Positions 28,684-38,388 are shown, counted from the first letter of the stretch. The stretch is 64,000 nt of DNA from Candidatus Puniceispirillum marinum IMCC1322 (GCF_000024465.1 NC_014010.1:1798001-1862000), one strand, 5' to 3'. The notes: generated by a model from the sequence alone, not told the origin. Numbers and translations are program-made.

Positions 28684-28979
28684 ATATCATCTCTCGACCT
28701 TGCGGCCGGATGATGCTTATATCTTAAATCATGTCGCATCATCTCTCGACCGTGCGGCCGGATGATGCTTGTATCTTAAATCATGTCGCATCATCTCTCG
28801 ACCGTGCGGCCGGATGATGCTTGTATCTTAAATCATGTCGCATCATCTCTCGACCGTGCGGCCGGATGATGCTTGTATCTTAAATCATGTCGCATCATCT
28901 CTCGACCGTGCGGTCGGCTGATGCTTATATCTTAAATCATGTCGCATCATCTCTCGACCTTGCGGTCGGCTGATGCTTG
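28684..28979. repeat. 52-bp tandem hairpin array, 6 copies, between yggS and ribA
   Basis: Six copies with a 52-bp period start at about 28684, 28736, 28788, 28840, 28892 and 28944. Unit: GCATCATC, then CTCGACCGTGCGGCCGG, then GATGATGC, then a constant TTGTATCTTAAATCATGTC spacer. The middle copies are identical; the first and the last two carry a few changes (for example GGTCGGC for GGCCGGA). The outer arms match those of the rho array, and both arrays have 52-bp units. The array separates two convergent genes. Confidence 0.92.
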
Positions 28980-28980
28980 C

Positions 28981-29021
28981 GCGATCATCTTATCAATCTT
29001 CGTTGCTTGATCGGATGATGC
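28981..29021. repeat. Inverted single copy of the parB-array hairpin
   Basis: GCGATCATCTTATCAATCTT followed by CGTTGCTTGATCGGATGATGC is the reverse complement of the unit arrayed after parB. It abuts the ribA stop, so the element type sits in 3'-end orientation relative to ribA, just as the parB array does to parB. Confidence 0.85.
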
Positions 29022-30157
29022 TAGTCAATCAAATGGCCGGTGCGGGTTTTCTTGGTTTTGAGATAATCGGCATTAAACGGATTTTCATCTATATCCAGCG
29101 ATATGCGTTCGCTGATCTCGAACCCATGCGCCGCAATTTGGGCGATCTTGTCAGGATTGTTGGTGATCAACCGCATTTTGCTGATGCCAAGCGTTTGCAG
29201 GATATTGGCAGCTGGCAGAAAACTGCGCTCATCAGTATCAAAGCCAAGCATATGATTGGCGTCAACCGTATCCAGGCCGCCATCCTGAAGTGCATAGGCG
29301 CGCATTTTATTCAACATGCCGATATCGCGGCCTTCTTGTGCCAGATAAATAAGGATACCGTTGCTTTCACGCGCCATCAGCCCGAGGGCAGCCTTGAGTT
29401 GATCGCCGCAGTCACATTTCAAACTGCCAAGCACATCTCCAGTGACGCATTGCGAATGGAGCCGCACAAGGGGCGGCTTATCTTTGCCAGCATCACGGCC
29501 AAGCGGGTCACCGATCAGTACGGCAAAATGCTCTTCGCCGCCAGCCGCGGCGCGGAACATGATAATTTCGGCATCTTCGGCCAGTGCTAGTGGCACCTTT
29601 GCCCGGGTGGTTTCGCGTAAGGATGCGGCGGCATCTTCGTTATAGTGATCGACATCGCGGGCTTCGATAATGAGCAGGTTATTTTCAAGCGCCCAGCGAT
29701 CCTGCATGGCAATGTCACGGAAACGTAAGCGTGCCATGAACGCCGCCGGAATCAGCTTGGCGACACGCAATAGCCGGGTGGTATTATCGGCCAGTGATCC
29801 GGCTTTTTCCGGAATGATCGTATAGCTGGATTGTGGGCCATCAGTCGCTGGCTGACCTAACGCCATTTCAAAAGCCCGCGCGGCAGAATGCGCGGCACTT
29901 GATAAGGTTGCACAAGGTTTGTTTTGTCCAATAGAATGACCAAGGCTGGACATACGGTTTGCTGTCAATACAAGTAACGTTCCCGAACCAGCCATGGTTT
30001 TGAGTTCGACAATGTCATTATCATGCGCGATCTCGACGGCTTTGAAAATTGCGGCCTCACCCGAAGGGAGCCGCACAACCACAGCCCCGCCGCGCCGTAA
30101 TTCGGCACAGGCACGGTCAACCTTTAGATAGGTGCGATTGATATTAGACGACGACAT
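29021..30157 (-). CDS. ribA: GTP cyclohydrolase II with degenerate RibB-like N-terminal domain
   Basis: Protein of 378 aa. The C-terminal half (about residues 185-378) is RibA: zinc site CVTGDVLGSLKCDCGDQL, LIYLAQEGRDIGMLNKMRAY and the end IAAHGFEISERISLDI. It makes the first intermediate of riboflavin synthesis from GTP. The N-terminal 170 residues align with the 3,4-dihydroxybutanone-phosphate synthase fold, but the acidic catalytic stretch (DDEDRENEGDL in RibB) reads LPSGEAAIFKAVE, so that activity is probably lost. Confidence 0.9.
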   Translation of the reverse strand: MSSSNINRTYLKVDRACAELRRGGAVVVRLPSGEAAIFKAVEIAHDNDIVELKTMAGSGTLLVLTANRMSSLGHSIGQNKPCATLSSAAHSAARAFEMALGQPATDGPQSSYTIIPEKAGSLADNTTRLLRVAKLIPAAFMARLRFRDIAMQDRWALENNLLIIEARDVDHYNEDAAASLRETTRAKVPLALAEDAEIIMFRAAAGGEEHFAVLIGDPLGRDAGKDKPPLVRLHSQCVTGDVLGSLKCDCGDQLKAALGLMARESNGILIYLAQEGRDIGMLNKMRAYALQDGGLDTVDANHMLGFDTDERSFLPAANILQTLGISKMRLITNNPDKIAQIAAHGFEISERISLDIDENPFNADYLKTKKTRTGHLID

Positions 30158-30251
30158 AGTGAATATCCGTTAGCAAAATGTTTGGCCAAAAGGTTTATCG
30201 GAGTAGAGTGGTCATGATATTTTAAATTCGTTTATTGGGTTGAAGGTAAAA

Positions 30252-30983
30252 ATGCAAGATTTCTCCTCAGAAAATAACGCTTTCGAAAATAATCAGATAC
30301 GACTTTTTGTTGTTGATGATGACGATTTATTACGTGCGACGTTAAAAGATCAACTCAATGCCGAAGGGTATAGCCAAGTCACCACCATTGCCGGTGTAAC
30401 AGAATTATTCCAGATACTGCCTGAATGCAAACCTGATATTATGCTTCTTGATGTGCAGATGCCAGACGGAAATGGTGTTGATGTGTGCCGGAACCTGCGG
30501 CGAAATGGATTTACCAAGCCGATTTTGATGCTGACAGGCAAGGATGCCGAAGAAGATATCATTTTGGGGCTGGAAGCAGGCGCCAATGATTATATCTCCA
30601 AACCCATGCGGATGGGCGAATTGCTGGCGCGGATCAAATCGCATCTGCACCAGCATCGCGCGTCTGATGATGTCCGGTTCCAGCTAGGCCCGCTTAGCTT
30701 TATTCCCGCGACAAAAATGCTACAGCATGAAGAAAGCGGTCAGAAACAGCTATTGACCGAAAAAGAAGCGGTGATTCTGAAATTCTTTATCCGCGCGGCA
30801 CCTGAAATTGTATCCAAAGACGAATTGTTAAAAGATGTCTGGGGCTTTCGAAGCGGAGTCAGCACGCATACGGTCGAGACGCATATTTATCGCCTGCGCC
30901 AGAAAATCGCCCGGGTTACGTCGGAGCAGATTATCCGAACCACCGGCAAAGGCTATTGCCTGTCGAACGGGGTTTCCGATTAG
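30252..30983 (+). CDS. OmpR-family response regulator (orphan)
   Basis: Two-domain regulator of about 243 aa. The receiver domain has the acidic cluster FVVDDDD, the phospho-acceptor Asp in IMLLDVQMPDGNG, MLTGKD and the lysine in ISKPMRMGEL. The C-terminal winged helix has TEKEAVILKFF, VWGFRSGVSTHTVETHIYRLRQKI and IRTTGKGYCL. No histidine kinase is adjacent. AAGG precedes the ATG at 30252; an in-frame TTG lies at 30240. Target genes are unknown. Confidence 0.93.
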   Translation: MQDFSSENNAFENNQIRLFVVDDDDLLRATLKDQLNAEGYSQVTTIAGVTELFQILPECKPDIMLLDVQMPDGNGVDVCRNLRRNGFTKPILMLTGKDAEEDIILGLEAGANDYISKPMRMGELLARIKSHLHQHRASDDVRFQLGPLSFIPATKMLQHEESGQKQLLTEKEAVILKFFIRAAPEIVSKDELLKDVWGFRSGVSTHTVETHIYRLRQKIARVTSEQIIRTTGKGYCLSNGVSD

Positions 30984-31026
30984 ACGCCGAACGGGCTTAT
31001 GCTTTTAAGATATGTGGTGAAATGTC

Positions 31027-31065
31027 TGGCATATAGGTTTGGCATATACGTTTGGCATATACGTT
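31027..31065. repeat. 13-bp tandem repeat, 3 copies, at the tRNA 3' end
   Basis: Unit TGGCATATACGTT (first copy TGGCATATAGGTT) starts at 31027, 31040 and 31053, directly abutting the tRNA-Gln 3' end at 31066. The repeat begins with the same TGGC as the complement of the CCA end, suggesting slippage from the tRNA terminus. Confidence 0.8.
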
Positions 31066-31140
31066 TGGCTGGGGCGGTAGGATTCGAACCTACGGTACAC
31101 GATACCAAAAACCGATGCCTTACCACTTGGCCACGCCCCA
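31066..31140 (-). tRNA. tRNA-Gln (TTG)
   Basis: A 75-nt cloverleaf on the minus strand with encoded CCA. Acceptor arms TGGGGCG and CGCCCCA, T-loop GGTTCGAATCC and anticodon TTG at 31108-31106. The anticodon stem has one weak outer pair. Confidence 0.93.
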
Positions 31141-31206
31141 ACAACAAACGTCCGGCAATCTAACCAGCAACTTTGCCGCAATCAAGCCTGTTATTTCATA
31201 TCTTTG

Positions 31207-33393
31207 CTAATTCTTTACTTTATAGATGCGGTAAAAAGGAAAATTATCGTCAATCAGGCTAAAATAGTCCGGATTTGCTGTTCCCAGATAAAACAGCTGG
31301 TTAAAACTGCTCCGATAAAGACGTGAATGTAAGATCTGCGTCTGGATCGTCATTTCGCCTAGATCATGCGCCTGCATCACTAGCCCCTGTTTGTGGGCAT
31401 AGTCCCGGCGTGCAACGATTTTACCACCGCGTGTTTCAATCATATGGCGCATAAGCGGATTTTGGTTAATTGTCCCTCTGGTCAGATCAAACTGGCGCCC
31501 CGCACAGATAAGATAAGGTGAGGCATTATCCGCGTTACAGCGGATGTTCTGATAGGCAAGCGTATTGTCGCCAGGACGTATATTGACCGGTTTGCCATTT
31601 TCGGCATCCCACATGCCAAGCTGGCTGATCGCGCCCATCCAAGGTACCATCTGATGCGTCAAAACCAGATAGATGTCGGTATTACCAGCACCGGTGAAGG
31701 ATGCGAAGCGGGCTTCAAGCGTGCCCTTTGTTGTAATGTTTGCCTGTAGGCCAACCATACCATCTTCGGCAAGAAATGTGAGAATCGCGGCGGTTTCGGC
31801 CTGGCTATCGGCGATTAATGCGCGCGCGACATAATGCGTAACAGGTGACGTCTGAGTGCCACCATCATGCAGACTGGGCATATCACTGAGGAAGGTGGCC
31901 ATATAACCATAATCCCACCAGCTGGCGATTACCGCCGGTTTTGGATTCGGACGTGACGCTATGCTGCTGCTGAGCTGATTGAATCCGGTCAGCACCTCGC
32001 GGCTGAAAGATGGGGCGGGCAGATAGGGTCTGGTGAACGGATTATAGCTATTCAGATAGACAAGGATGGTTATGATCAGGGCGCTGACGGGCATCACCAC
32101 GGGCATTAGCGTGGGCATCACCATGATGGGGATACGTAGCAGATAAGGCGGTGTTTGCATGGCGGGGCTGGCGGTATCATATCTGCCGACCAGCCAGCTT
32201 TTGGTAAAGCGGATCAGGGTAAAGATACCCCAGGCAACGCCAAACCAGACAATCGGCGCGGCAAAAAACACCACCCGATTGCCAAAAATGAAATTCAGTA
32301 TGCCAAGCCCCAGAATAGGCAGCATGGCAAGACCAATCACCGGATTGAATATCACCCAGATCAGCAGGCTGATGATGCCAAAGGCACCAATCACCGGATC
32401 ATATGTGATACCGCGCAACAGATCGGTAAAGGGAATGACGTTCAGTTCGGTGATGGTCTGAAAGGTATTGGGAAATACCAGCGTGCCAAATTGCAGATTA
32501 AGATTGGTAAAACTATCAAGATCGACACCGCCCATGCTCATAAAGGTGCCCGACAGCAAAATGAAAATCACCGCCTGTACCCCTGTGCGTTTGAGATCGC
32601 GATGCGTCATCAGACCGACCCAGACCAGCACGCCCAGAAAAAACCAGCTGAAGATATCTTTGCTATACCACCAGCTGAAAAGCCAGTTCAGGGCACCAGC
32701 ACATAGGCTGGTCAGTATCGCGGCACGCCAGCCTCTGACGCGTCCCGCCAGCACGGCCAAAGCGGTGACGCCGTAAAAGAAAGCCAGATTGAGCTGATCG
32801 GTATCAATGCGCCCCACCGCGCTCCGCGATAGATAGCTAAGGGATAGCCCGCCACCAAGCGCGGCGATTGCCCCTTCCCACCAGAAACCAGCAATACCAA
32901 AGGCGCAGATAATCGCCAGTGCCGTGATCATCGCGGTTATGGGTAGCATCGCATGGGCAGTATCGAGCAAAGCCTTGTTGGAGGCATCCGGCGCAAAATA
33001 AGCAATCAGAATTGGCAGTAGCTGTTCAGTGGTCAGGCGTTTATCCGGATTTTCCTGATAGTCGTGATTATTCGGAAACAGACGTTTCTGGTGAAACGCA
33101 TCACTGGTTTTATCGGTTTTGATGGCTTTGGCGGTGGCCAGAAAAAACCCAGCGTCGGTGGTTGAAACCGACGGCATATCAGCAACGAAATATATATCCT
33201 GTTCGGCCTGCCACCTGTCAAACTGCCAACTGCGCATATGCCCGTTCGCGGTGATCGCAATAATAGCCATGACAAGGGCAAGATAGATATAAAGACGGGT
33301 TTTTTCAGGGCGCAACCATGACGGGGTGAAATGGGTCTGGTGAAACTCCCTGCAATGCCGATCCAAGGCGGCAAATTTTGCTGTGAAAGACAT
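31207..33393 (-). CDS. STT3/PglB-type oligosaccharyltransferase catalytic subunit
   Basis: Multi-pass membrane protein of about 728 aa. The first external-loop acidic motif is TTDAGFFLA near residue 75, the second is GRIDTDQLNLAFFYG near residue 195, and the hallmark WWDYG is at about residue 491 inside SWWDYGYMATFLSD. About 11-13 hydrophobic helices precede a soluble C-terminal domain. STT3 enzymes move glycan from a lipid carrier to Asn of N-x-S/T sequons. No glycan-assembly or flippase gene adjoins it. The ATG at 33393 (MSFTAKFAAL) was preferred over 33411. What glycan it uses cannot be told. Confidence 0.85.
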   Translation of the reverse strand: MSFTAKFAALDRHCREFHQTHFTPSWLRPEKTRLYIYLALVMAIIAITANGHMRSWQFDRWQAEQDIYFVADMPSVSTTDAGFFLATAKAIKTDKTSDAFHQKRLFPNNHDYQENPDKRLTTEQLLPILIAYFAPDASNKALLDTAHAMLPITAMITALAIICAFGIAGFWWEGAIAALGGGLSLSYLSRSAVGRIDTDQLNLAFFYGVTALAVLAGRVRGWRAAILTSLCAGALNWLFSWWYSKDIFSWFFLGVLVWVGLMTHRDLKRTGVQAVIFILLSGTFMSMGGVDLDSFTNLNLQFGTLVFPNTFQTITELNVIPFTDLLRGITYDPVIGAFGIISLLIWVIFNPVIGLAMLPILGLGILNFIFGNRVVFFAAPIVWFGVAWGIFTLIRFTKSWLVGRYDTASPAMQTPPYLLRIPIMVMPTLMPVVMPVSALIITILVYLNSYNPFTRPYLPAPSFSREVLTGFNQLSSSIASRPNPKPAVIASWWDYGYMATFLSDMPSLHDGGTQTSPVTHYVARALIADSQAETAAILTFLAEDGMVGLQANITTKGTLEARFASFTGAGNTDIYLVLTHQMVPWMGAISQLGMWDAENGKPVNIRPGDNTLAYQNIRCNADNASPYLICAGRQFDLTRGTINQNPLMRHMIETRGGKIVARRDYAHKQGLVMQAHDLGEMTIQTQILHSRLYRSSFNQLFYLGTANPDYFSLIDDNFPFYRIYKVKN

Positions 33394-33492
33394 ATTGTTT
33401 CCGGATCTCATCGCCCAAACATCAAATTAGAGCTAATTAATCTAACGGGTCAATGCAGGTGATCAAAAAAGCCCGCCAGACCGATAATCAAA

Positions 33493-34404
33493 TCATAAAC
33501 TATGCGTTGCCTCAGCCCAGATGCCCGATTTGCGCAGGGCGACGCAAGCCTGCTGGCTGGCTGGCTGACTGTCAAACAGGGCAAAGCAGCTGGCCCCACT
33601 ACCCGACATGGCGGCGATCTGACAGCCATGCTGTTGCCGCAATAGGCTAAGCAGACTGGCAATTTCGGGTACCAATGTACAAGCGGTGGCTTCCAGATCA
33701 TTACCCAGCCCCACCAAACCCGATATATCAAGCGTGTCAATATCGCCTGCAGACCCCTGACCATCGCTATGCAGATGCGCAAAGACATCTTTGGTTGCCA
33801 GCGGGATCAAGGGGTTGGCCAGCACCATAAAAGCATGTGCGTCAGGGGCAGGTGATAAGCTCATGGATGCGGAAAGAGAGGAAATCTGGTCGCCTATTCC
33901 TGTCATGCGCAGTGCATGTGCGCGCAGGCAAGCGGGTACATCGGCACCAAGGCGGGTGGCAAGCGCATGAAGTGTTTCGGGGGTGACAGATTTATCAGCA
34001 TGGGCGTTTAGCGCGCGTAACATAGCAGCCGCATCAGCCGAACCGCCGCCAAGCCCAGCCCCAACAGGTATGCGTTTATCAAGTGTGATGGCGACTGGCG
34101 GCATGACGCCACCCGCATCGCGAAAGGCGGTCAGTGCCTGCATACATAGATTTGGCGCGGCCGGGCTGTTAGCCATAGGGCGGGTAACTATGGGGTTGTC
34201 AGCAATGTTGGTCAGGGCGGTGGCGAAGCTACCGGTTATGGTCAGGCTGTCAGTGGCGGCCGGGGTGAGGCTGATCTGGTCGCCAAAGGCGGTAAAGATG
34301 ACAGCCGAATCAAGCAGATGATAACCATCATCGCGGCGGCCACAAATCCGCAGATATAGATTGACCTTGGCAGGTGCCATTTCGGTGATGCTGGTGCCAG
34401 TCAT
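33493..34404 (-). CDS. ispE: 4-diphosphocytidyl-2-C-methyl-D-erythritol kinase
   Basis: GHMP kinase of about 303 aa in the MEP isoprenoid pathway. Marks are APAKVNLYLRICGRRDDGYHLLDS at the N-terminus, the ATP loop PVGAGLGGGSADAAAMLRAL, and the C-terminal MSGSGASCFALFDS. The open frame extends to 34632, running into the upstream TPR gene; starts at 34437, 34404 or 34380 are possible and none has a good ribosome site. 34404 gives a family-like length. Confidence 0.93.
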   Translation of the reverse strand: MTGTSITEMAPAKVNLYLRICGRRDDGYHLLDSAVIFTAFGDQISLTPAATDSLTITGSFATALTNIADNPIVTRPMANSPAAPNLCMQALTAFRDAGGVMPPVAITLDKRIPVGAGLGGGSADAAAMLRALNAHADKSVTPETLHALATRLGADVPACLRAHALRMTGIGDQISSLSASMSLSPAPDAHAFMVLANPLIPLATKDVFAHLHSDGQGSAGDIDTLDISGLVGLGNDLEATACTLVPEIASLLSLLRQQHGCQIAAMSGSGASCFALFDSQPASQQACVALRKSGIWAEATHSL

Positions 34405-34504
34405 TGTGGTGCTCTGGTTATTGGCTTGGGGGATCATTGGCTTGGGTAGCGGATCGCTTTTAATAGATGATGGGAAAGACAGCCCATTATGGGCATATGC
34501 CGGT

Positions 34505-36289
34505 TTATGGATCCAGCCCGTCAGACAGTTTTGTGCGAATAGTATCGGATAAAACCGGATCGTCACTTTGTTCGATGGCAAAGTCCCACATATGGCGCGC
34601 TTCGGCATAGCGATCGAGACGCCAATAGACATCGCCCAGATGATCGAAAATCACCGGATCGGCAGGCTCAAGCGTTGTGGCTTTTTCAAGCAGTTCGACA
34701 GCGACCGCAAAATTGCCAAGCTTATAATGTACCCAGCCAAGTGAATCGACAAAATAGCCACTTTCGGGACGAAGCTCGACAGCCTTTTCAATCAGCTTGA
34801 TCGCTTCGGACAGGTTGCGCCCCTCATCCGCCCACCAATAGCCAAGATAATTGAGCGTGAAGGCATCATTCGGGTTGATTGTCAGTGCCGCCAGAAACCG
34901 TTCTTCGGCTTTGTCATCAATGCCAAGCTGTTCATAGGTGATGGCAAGATTACGATCAAGCGTGGGCGATTCAAAGCCATATGATTCAGCCCGAAGATAG
35001 GCATCGCGGCTGGCAGCATAATTGCCATTGCGACGCAGAATATCAGCATGTTCCTTATGCAGAAACCCGTTATCAGGATGCTTTGCCAGATGGGCATTAA
35101 GAATCGATAATGCCGTCTCGAAATCATTCTGTGCGACCAGCATATCCAGCTTCATCAGCATGGCAGGCTGTGCCCATACGCCATCCGGATCGATGTCGGC
35201 AAGCACGGCCATGGCCGATGAATCAAGTGCCAGCATGGAGAGGGCTTGCGCCAGCGAGAAGTGAACCGCATCAAGCCCAGGAGCAATGTAGATGGCAAAG
35301 CGCAAACGTGCGCCTATCGTCTGTGGCTGTCCATCACCAGCATTGCTGGCAGTCTGCAAAACACCATTGGCAATATTCTGGGCGATCGTTGGTGGTTGAT
35401 TGGCCTGATTGGCAAGATGCTGGCGGGTTGTTTTCAGATCAAAGGCACGAGGTAGCTTCTGATCGAGCATCGCATCGGCCATGTCGCGGGCATCAAGTCG
35501 ATACAGCAAGCCAGCAAGATCAAGCATCATAGCCGATGAAGGTATCTGTTCATCAATCAGCAATTGCGCCTTGAGCAAAGCATCATCTTTATTGCCCAGC
35601 GCCTCAAACATCAGGGCATGATGGAGCTGGTGATAGAAAGGCAGGCCGTTTTCGGCATCAACCAGCGATAAGGCGCTGTCAGTAAGATGGGTGATGCCGG
35701 CGTCACCACGACCAGTGGCAATCATGGCCCAGGATTTTATAACGCCTGCAAATTGGCGTGACGGGATGTTTTCAGCAACATTATCAACCAGCACCATAAC
35801 CGCATCCCAGTCACCAGCCCGTATCGCCATGGCAATGCTTGGCTCATAGCTCAAGGATGTCATTATATTCAGACTTTCCAGCTGGCGACCAATGCTGGCT
35901 GCCCGTTCGATATGGCCAAGATAATATTGCGACATGAAGTTGCGTTGCAGAAATTCTATGTTATCCGGTTCGGCTTCAAGCGAGCGCATATAGAAATGCG
36001 CCGAATCTTCGATTTCGCTCATATATAGCGCCTGGCGTGCGGCCAGATAATGCGCTGCTACCGATTGCGGGTTATAGGGTTCTGATCGCTGTGCGGGTGC
36101 ACGCGCTGCGTCTGTGGCGTCAGTGTTGTGCATATCAAGTGACGAGGACGCCGTACCACCACATCCCGATGCGAAAAGAGCAAGCGCGGCCAAGGCCGCC
36201 AGTGGTTTAATTTGGCGCAGCTTTAGGTGACCGGTCTGCGCACAGACCCGAAATCTGTCATTCTGTTTTATATTGGGCATCTGTTCCAT
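34505..36289 (-). CDS. TPR-repeat lipoprotein
   Basis: Protein of 594 aa. A basic N-terminus leads to a hydrophobic segment and lipobox-like FASGCGG (Cys near residue 43). Many TPR units follow, clearest in the last 200 residues (NPNDAFTLNYLGYWWADEG, RPESGYFVDSLGWVHYKLG, EPADPVIFDHLGDVYWRLD). Large TPR lipoproteins upstream of ispE are common in Alphaproteobacteria; their role is unproven. It is transcribed after ETF-QO and before ispE on the same strand. Confidence 0.88.
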   Translation of the reverse strand: MEQMPNIKQNDRFRVCAQTGHLKLRQIKPLAALAALALFASGCGGTASSSLDMHNTDATDAARAPAQRSEPYNPQSVAAHYLAARQALYMSEIEDSAHFYMRSLEAEPDNIEFLQRNFMSQYYLGHIERAASIGRQLESLNIMTSLSYEPSIAMAIRAGDWDAVMVLVDNVAENIPSRQFAGVIKSWAMIATGRGDAGITHLTDSALSLVDAENGLPFYHQLHHALMFEALGNKDDALLKAQLLIDEQIPSSAMMLDLAGLLYRLDARDMADAMLDQKLPRAFDLKTTRQHLANQANQPPTIAQNIANGVLQTASNAGDGQPQTIGARLRFAIYIAPGLDAVHFSLAQALSMLALDSSAMAVLADIDPDGVWAQPAMLMKLDMLVAQNDFETALSILNAHLAKHPDNGFLHKEHADILRRNGNYAASRDAYLRAESYGFESPTLDRNLAITYEQLGIDDKAEERFLAALTINPNDAFTLNYLGYWWADEGRNLSEAIKLIEKAVELRPESGYFVDSLGWVHYKLGNFAVAVELLEKATTLEPADPVIFDHLGDVYWRLDRYAEARHMWDFAIEQSDDPVLSDTIRTKLSDGLDP

Positions 36290-36344
36290 AACGGGCTATC
36301 CAAACCTAACCATATCAACCCACGAAACTGCCTATATATCCGAC

Positions 36345-37979
36345 CTACATATTCGGATAATTAGGTCCGCCGCCGCCTTCTGGCGTTACCCAGACAATAT
36401 TTTGTGATGGATCCTTAATATCACATGTTTTGCAATGAACACAATTCTGCGCGTTAATCTGCAAACGGGGATCATCGCCGCTATCGCCGTGAACGATCTC
36501 ATAGACCCCTGCCGGACAATAGCGCTGTTCGGGCGCATCATATAGGGCAAGGTTATGTGTGATCGGGATCGAGGCATCCTTTAGTGTCAGATGAGCAGGC
36601 TGGTTTTCTTCGTGATTTGTGCCTGATAGAAAGACCGACGAATTACGGTCAAAGCTGATAATGCCATCGGGTTTTGGATATTCAATCTTGGGCGCGTCTG
36701 CCGCCATGCGAAGCTGTGTATGATCGGCATGATGCCGCAAGGTCCACGGTGCCTTGCCAAACAGCACATAGGTATCAAGGGCGGCATGGGCCAGCCCAAG
36801 CCATAGACCCTTGGCAAAGCCAGGACGGATATTACGGACTTTATAAAGTTCTTTCCATAGCCATGATGCGGCCAGCTTGTCGGCATAGCTGGCCGGTTCA
36901 TGCCCCGCATCGATATTGTCGAGCGCTTCGAAAATAGCTTCGGCGGCGACCATGCCAGACTTCATCGCCGTATGTGTGCCCTTGATTTTGGGTACGTTCA
37001 GAAATCCGGCGGTACAGCCCACCATGCAACCGCCGGGGAAGGTTAGTTTCGGTATCGACTGAAAACCACCTTCGTTCAGGGCGCGGGCACCATAGGAAAC
37101 ACGGCGACCCCCTTCGAATACATCGCGCACAGCAGGATGTGTTTTGAAACGCTGAAATTCTTCGAATGGTGACAGATGCGGGTTCGAATAATCAAGCCCG
37201 ACAACATAGCCAACAGCAACCTGATTGCCATTCAGATGATATAGGAAAGATCCCCCATAAGTGTCGGTGGCCAATGGCCAGCCTATTGAATGCCAGGCCA
37301 GACCCGGCTTTGCCTTGGCCGGATCGATGTCCCATAATTCCTTGATCCCGATAGCATAGGTTTGCGGGTCTTTGCCTTCGCGCAGGTCAAATGTATCAAA
37401 CAGATTTTTGGTCAGATGACCACGACAACCTTCGGCAAAAATGGTCTGTTTGCCGATAAGCTCCATCCCGCGCATGTAATTGTCTGTCGGTTCGCCATCT
37501 TTGCCAATGCCCATATCGCCAGTCGCGACACCGCGGACCGCACCATTCTCGTCATACAGAATTTCGGCGGCCGGAAAACCCGGATAAATTTCAACACCAA
37601 GCGCTTCGGCCTGGTCGCCAAGCCAGCGACAGAAATTACCAAGCGAGATGATGTAATTGCCATGATTATTCATGCTGGGCGGGGTTGGCATGCGGACGGA
37701 TTTGGTTTCAGTCAGGAACATGAATTTATCCGATGTGACCGGCGTATCAAGCGGCGCATTTTTGTCTTTCCAGTCAGGAATCAATTCATTCAGCGCGCGT
37801 GGCTCCAACACCGCACCCGACAGGATATGCGCGCCCACTTCACTGCCCTTTTCGATCAGACATACATCAAGGTCACGTCCAGCGTCATTGGCAAGCTGTT
37901 TGAGGCGAATTGCCGCTGATAGGCCAGAGGGGCCACCACCAACAATTACAACGTCAAATTCCATAGTTTCGCGTTCCAT
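36345..37979 (-). CDS. Electron-transfer flavoprotein:ubiquinone oxidoreductase
   Basis: Membrane-bound FAD and 4Fe-4S enzyme of about 544 aa passing electrons from ETF to ubiquinone. The N-terminal FAD motif is [18 protein letters not shown]; the C-terminal ferredoxin-like part has CPAGVYEIV and [17 protein letters not shown], ending [16 protein letters not shown] lies upstream of the ATG at 37979 (MERETMEFD); the frame is open to 38018. It supports oxidation of acyl-CoA and amino-acid-derived substrates. Confidence 0.95.
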   Translation of the reverse strand: MERETMEFDVVIVGGGPSGLSAAIRLKQLANDAGRDLDVCLIEKGSEVGAHILSGAVLEPRALNELIPDWKDKNAPLDTPVTSDKFMFLTETKSVRMPTPPSMNNHGNYIISLGNFCRWLGDQAEALGVEIYPGFPAAEILYDENGAVRGVATGDMGIGKDGEPTDNYMRGMELIGKQTIFAEGCRGHLTKNLFDTFDLREGKDPQTYAIGIKELWDIDPAKAKPGLAWHSIGWPLATDTYGGSFLYHLNGNQVAVGYVVGLDYSNPHLSPFEEFQRFKTHPAVRDVFEGGRRVSYGARALNEGGFQSIPKLTFPGGCMVGCTAGFLNVPKIKGTHTAMKSGMVAAEAIFEALDNIDAGHEPASYADKLAASWLWKELYKVRNIRPGFAKGLWLGLAHAALDTYVLFGKAPWTLRHHADHTQLRMAADAPKIEYPKPDGIISFDRNSSVFLSGTNHEENQPAHLTLKDASIPITHNLALYDAPEQRYCPAGVYEIVHGDSGDDPRLQINAQNCVHCKTCDIKDPSQNIVWVTPEGGGGPNYPNM

Positions 37980-38388
37980 AGTCCGACACCCTTTCACCAA
38001 CAGTCTAGCCAGCGCCACATTATTCGCGTTGGTTTATAACCTATCCTGATCGTTTCCCCACAATAGTATTGTTAACCATCCTTAAGGGTAAAACCAAGAT
38101 GAAGTCAAAACCAAGATTACATATATAGCCTATAATTACGTTCGGTGCCTTGAAACCCTAATTGGGGAAACCCTAATTGGGGAAACCCTAATTGGGGAAA
38201 CCCTAATTGGGGAAACCCTAATCAGGAAATGCCAATTACGAATGCCAACTGGCGGATTGCTAACTAGCGTAACAAGTGCGAGAATGATAATGGTCAGTTT
38301 ATAGTGTCCGAAACAAGCGATATTCGGTCAATATTCGGCCAAAAAGCGACCTATTCAATGTGCGTGGGTCATTTGTGAGGGACTTTTG
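37980..38388. other. Divergent ETF-QO / UDG intergenic region
   Basis: About 400 bp with no credible gene. It must hold two divergent promoters. It contains the 15-bp array at 38153-38225 and AT-rich flanks. Confidence 0.6.
38153..38225. repeat. 15-bp tandem repeat, 5 copies
   Basis: Unit AAACCCTAATTGGGG starts at 38153, 38168, 38183, 38198 and 38213; the last copy diverges after AAACCCTAAT. The core CCCTAATTGGGG is nearly palindromic (CCC-n-AATT-n-GGG). It lies between two divergent promoters. Confidence 0.9.

Noticed and set aside
31066-31140. Integration site (attB) in tRNA-Gln
   Set aside because: No integrase and no duplicated tRNA 3' end found nearby; the adjoining 13-bp repeat is not an att copy.
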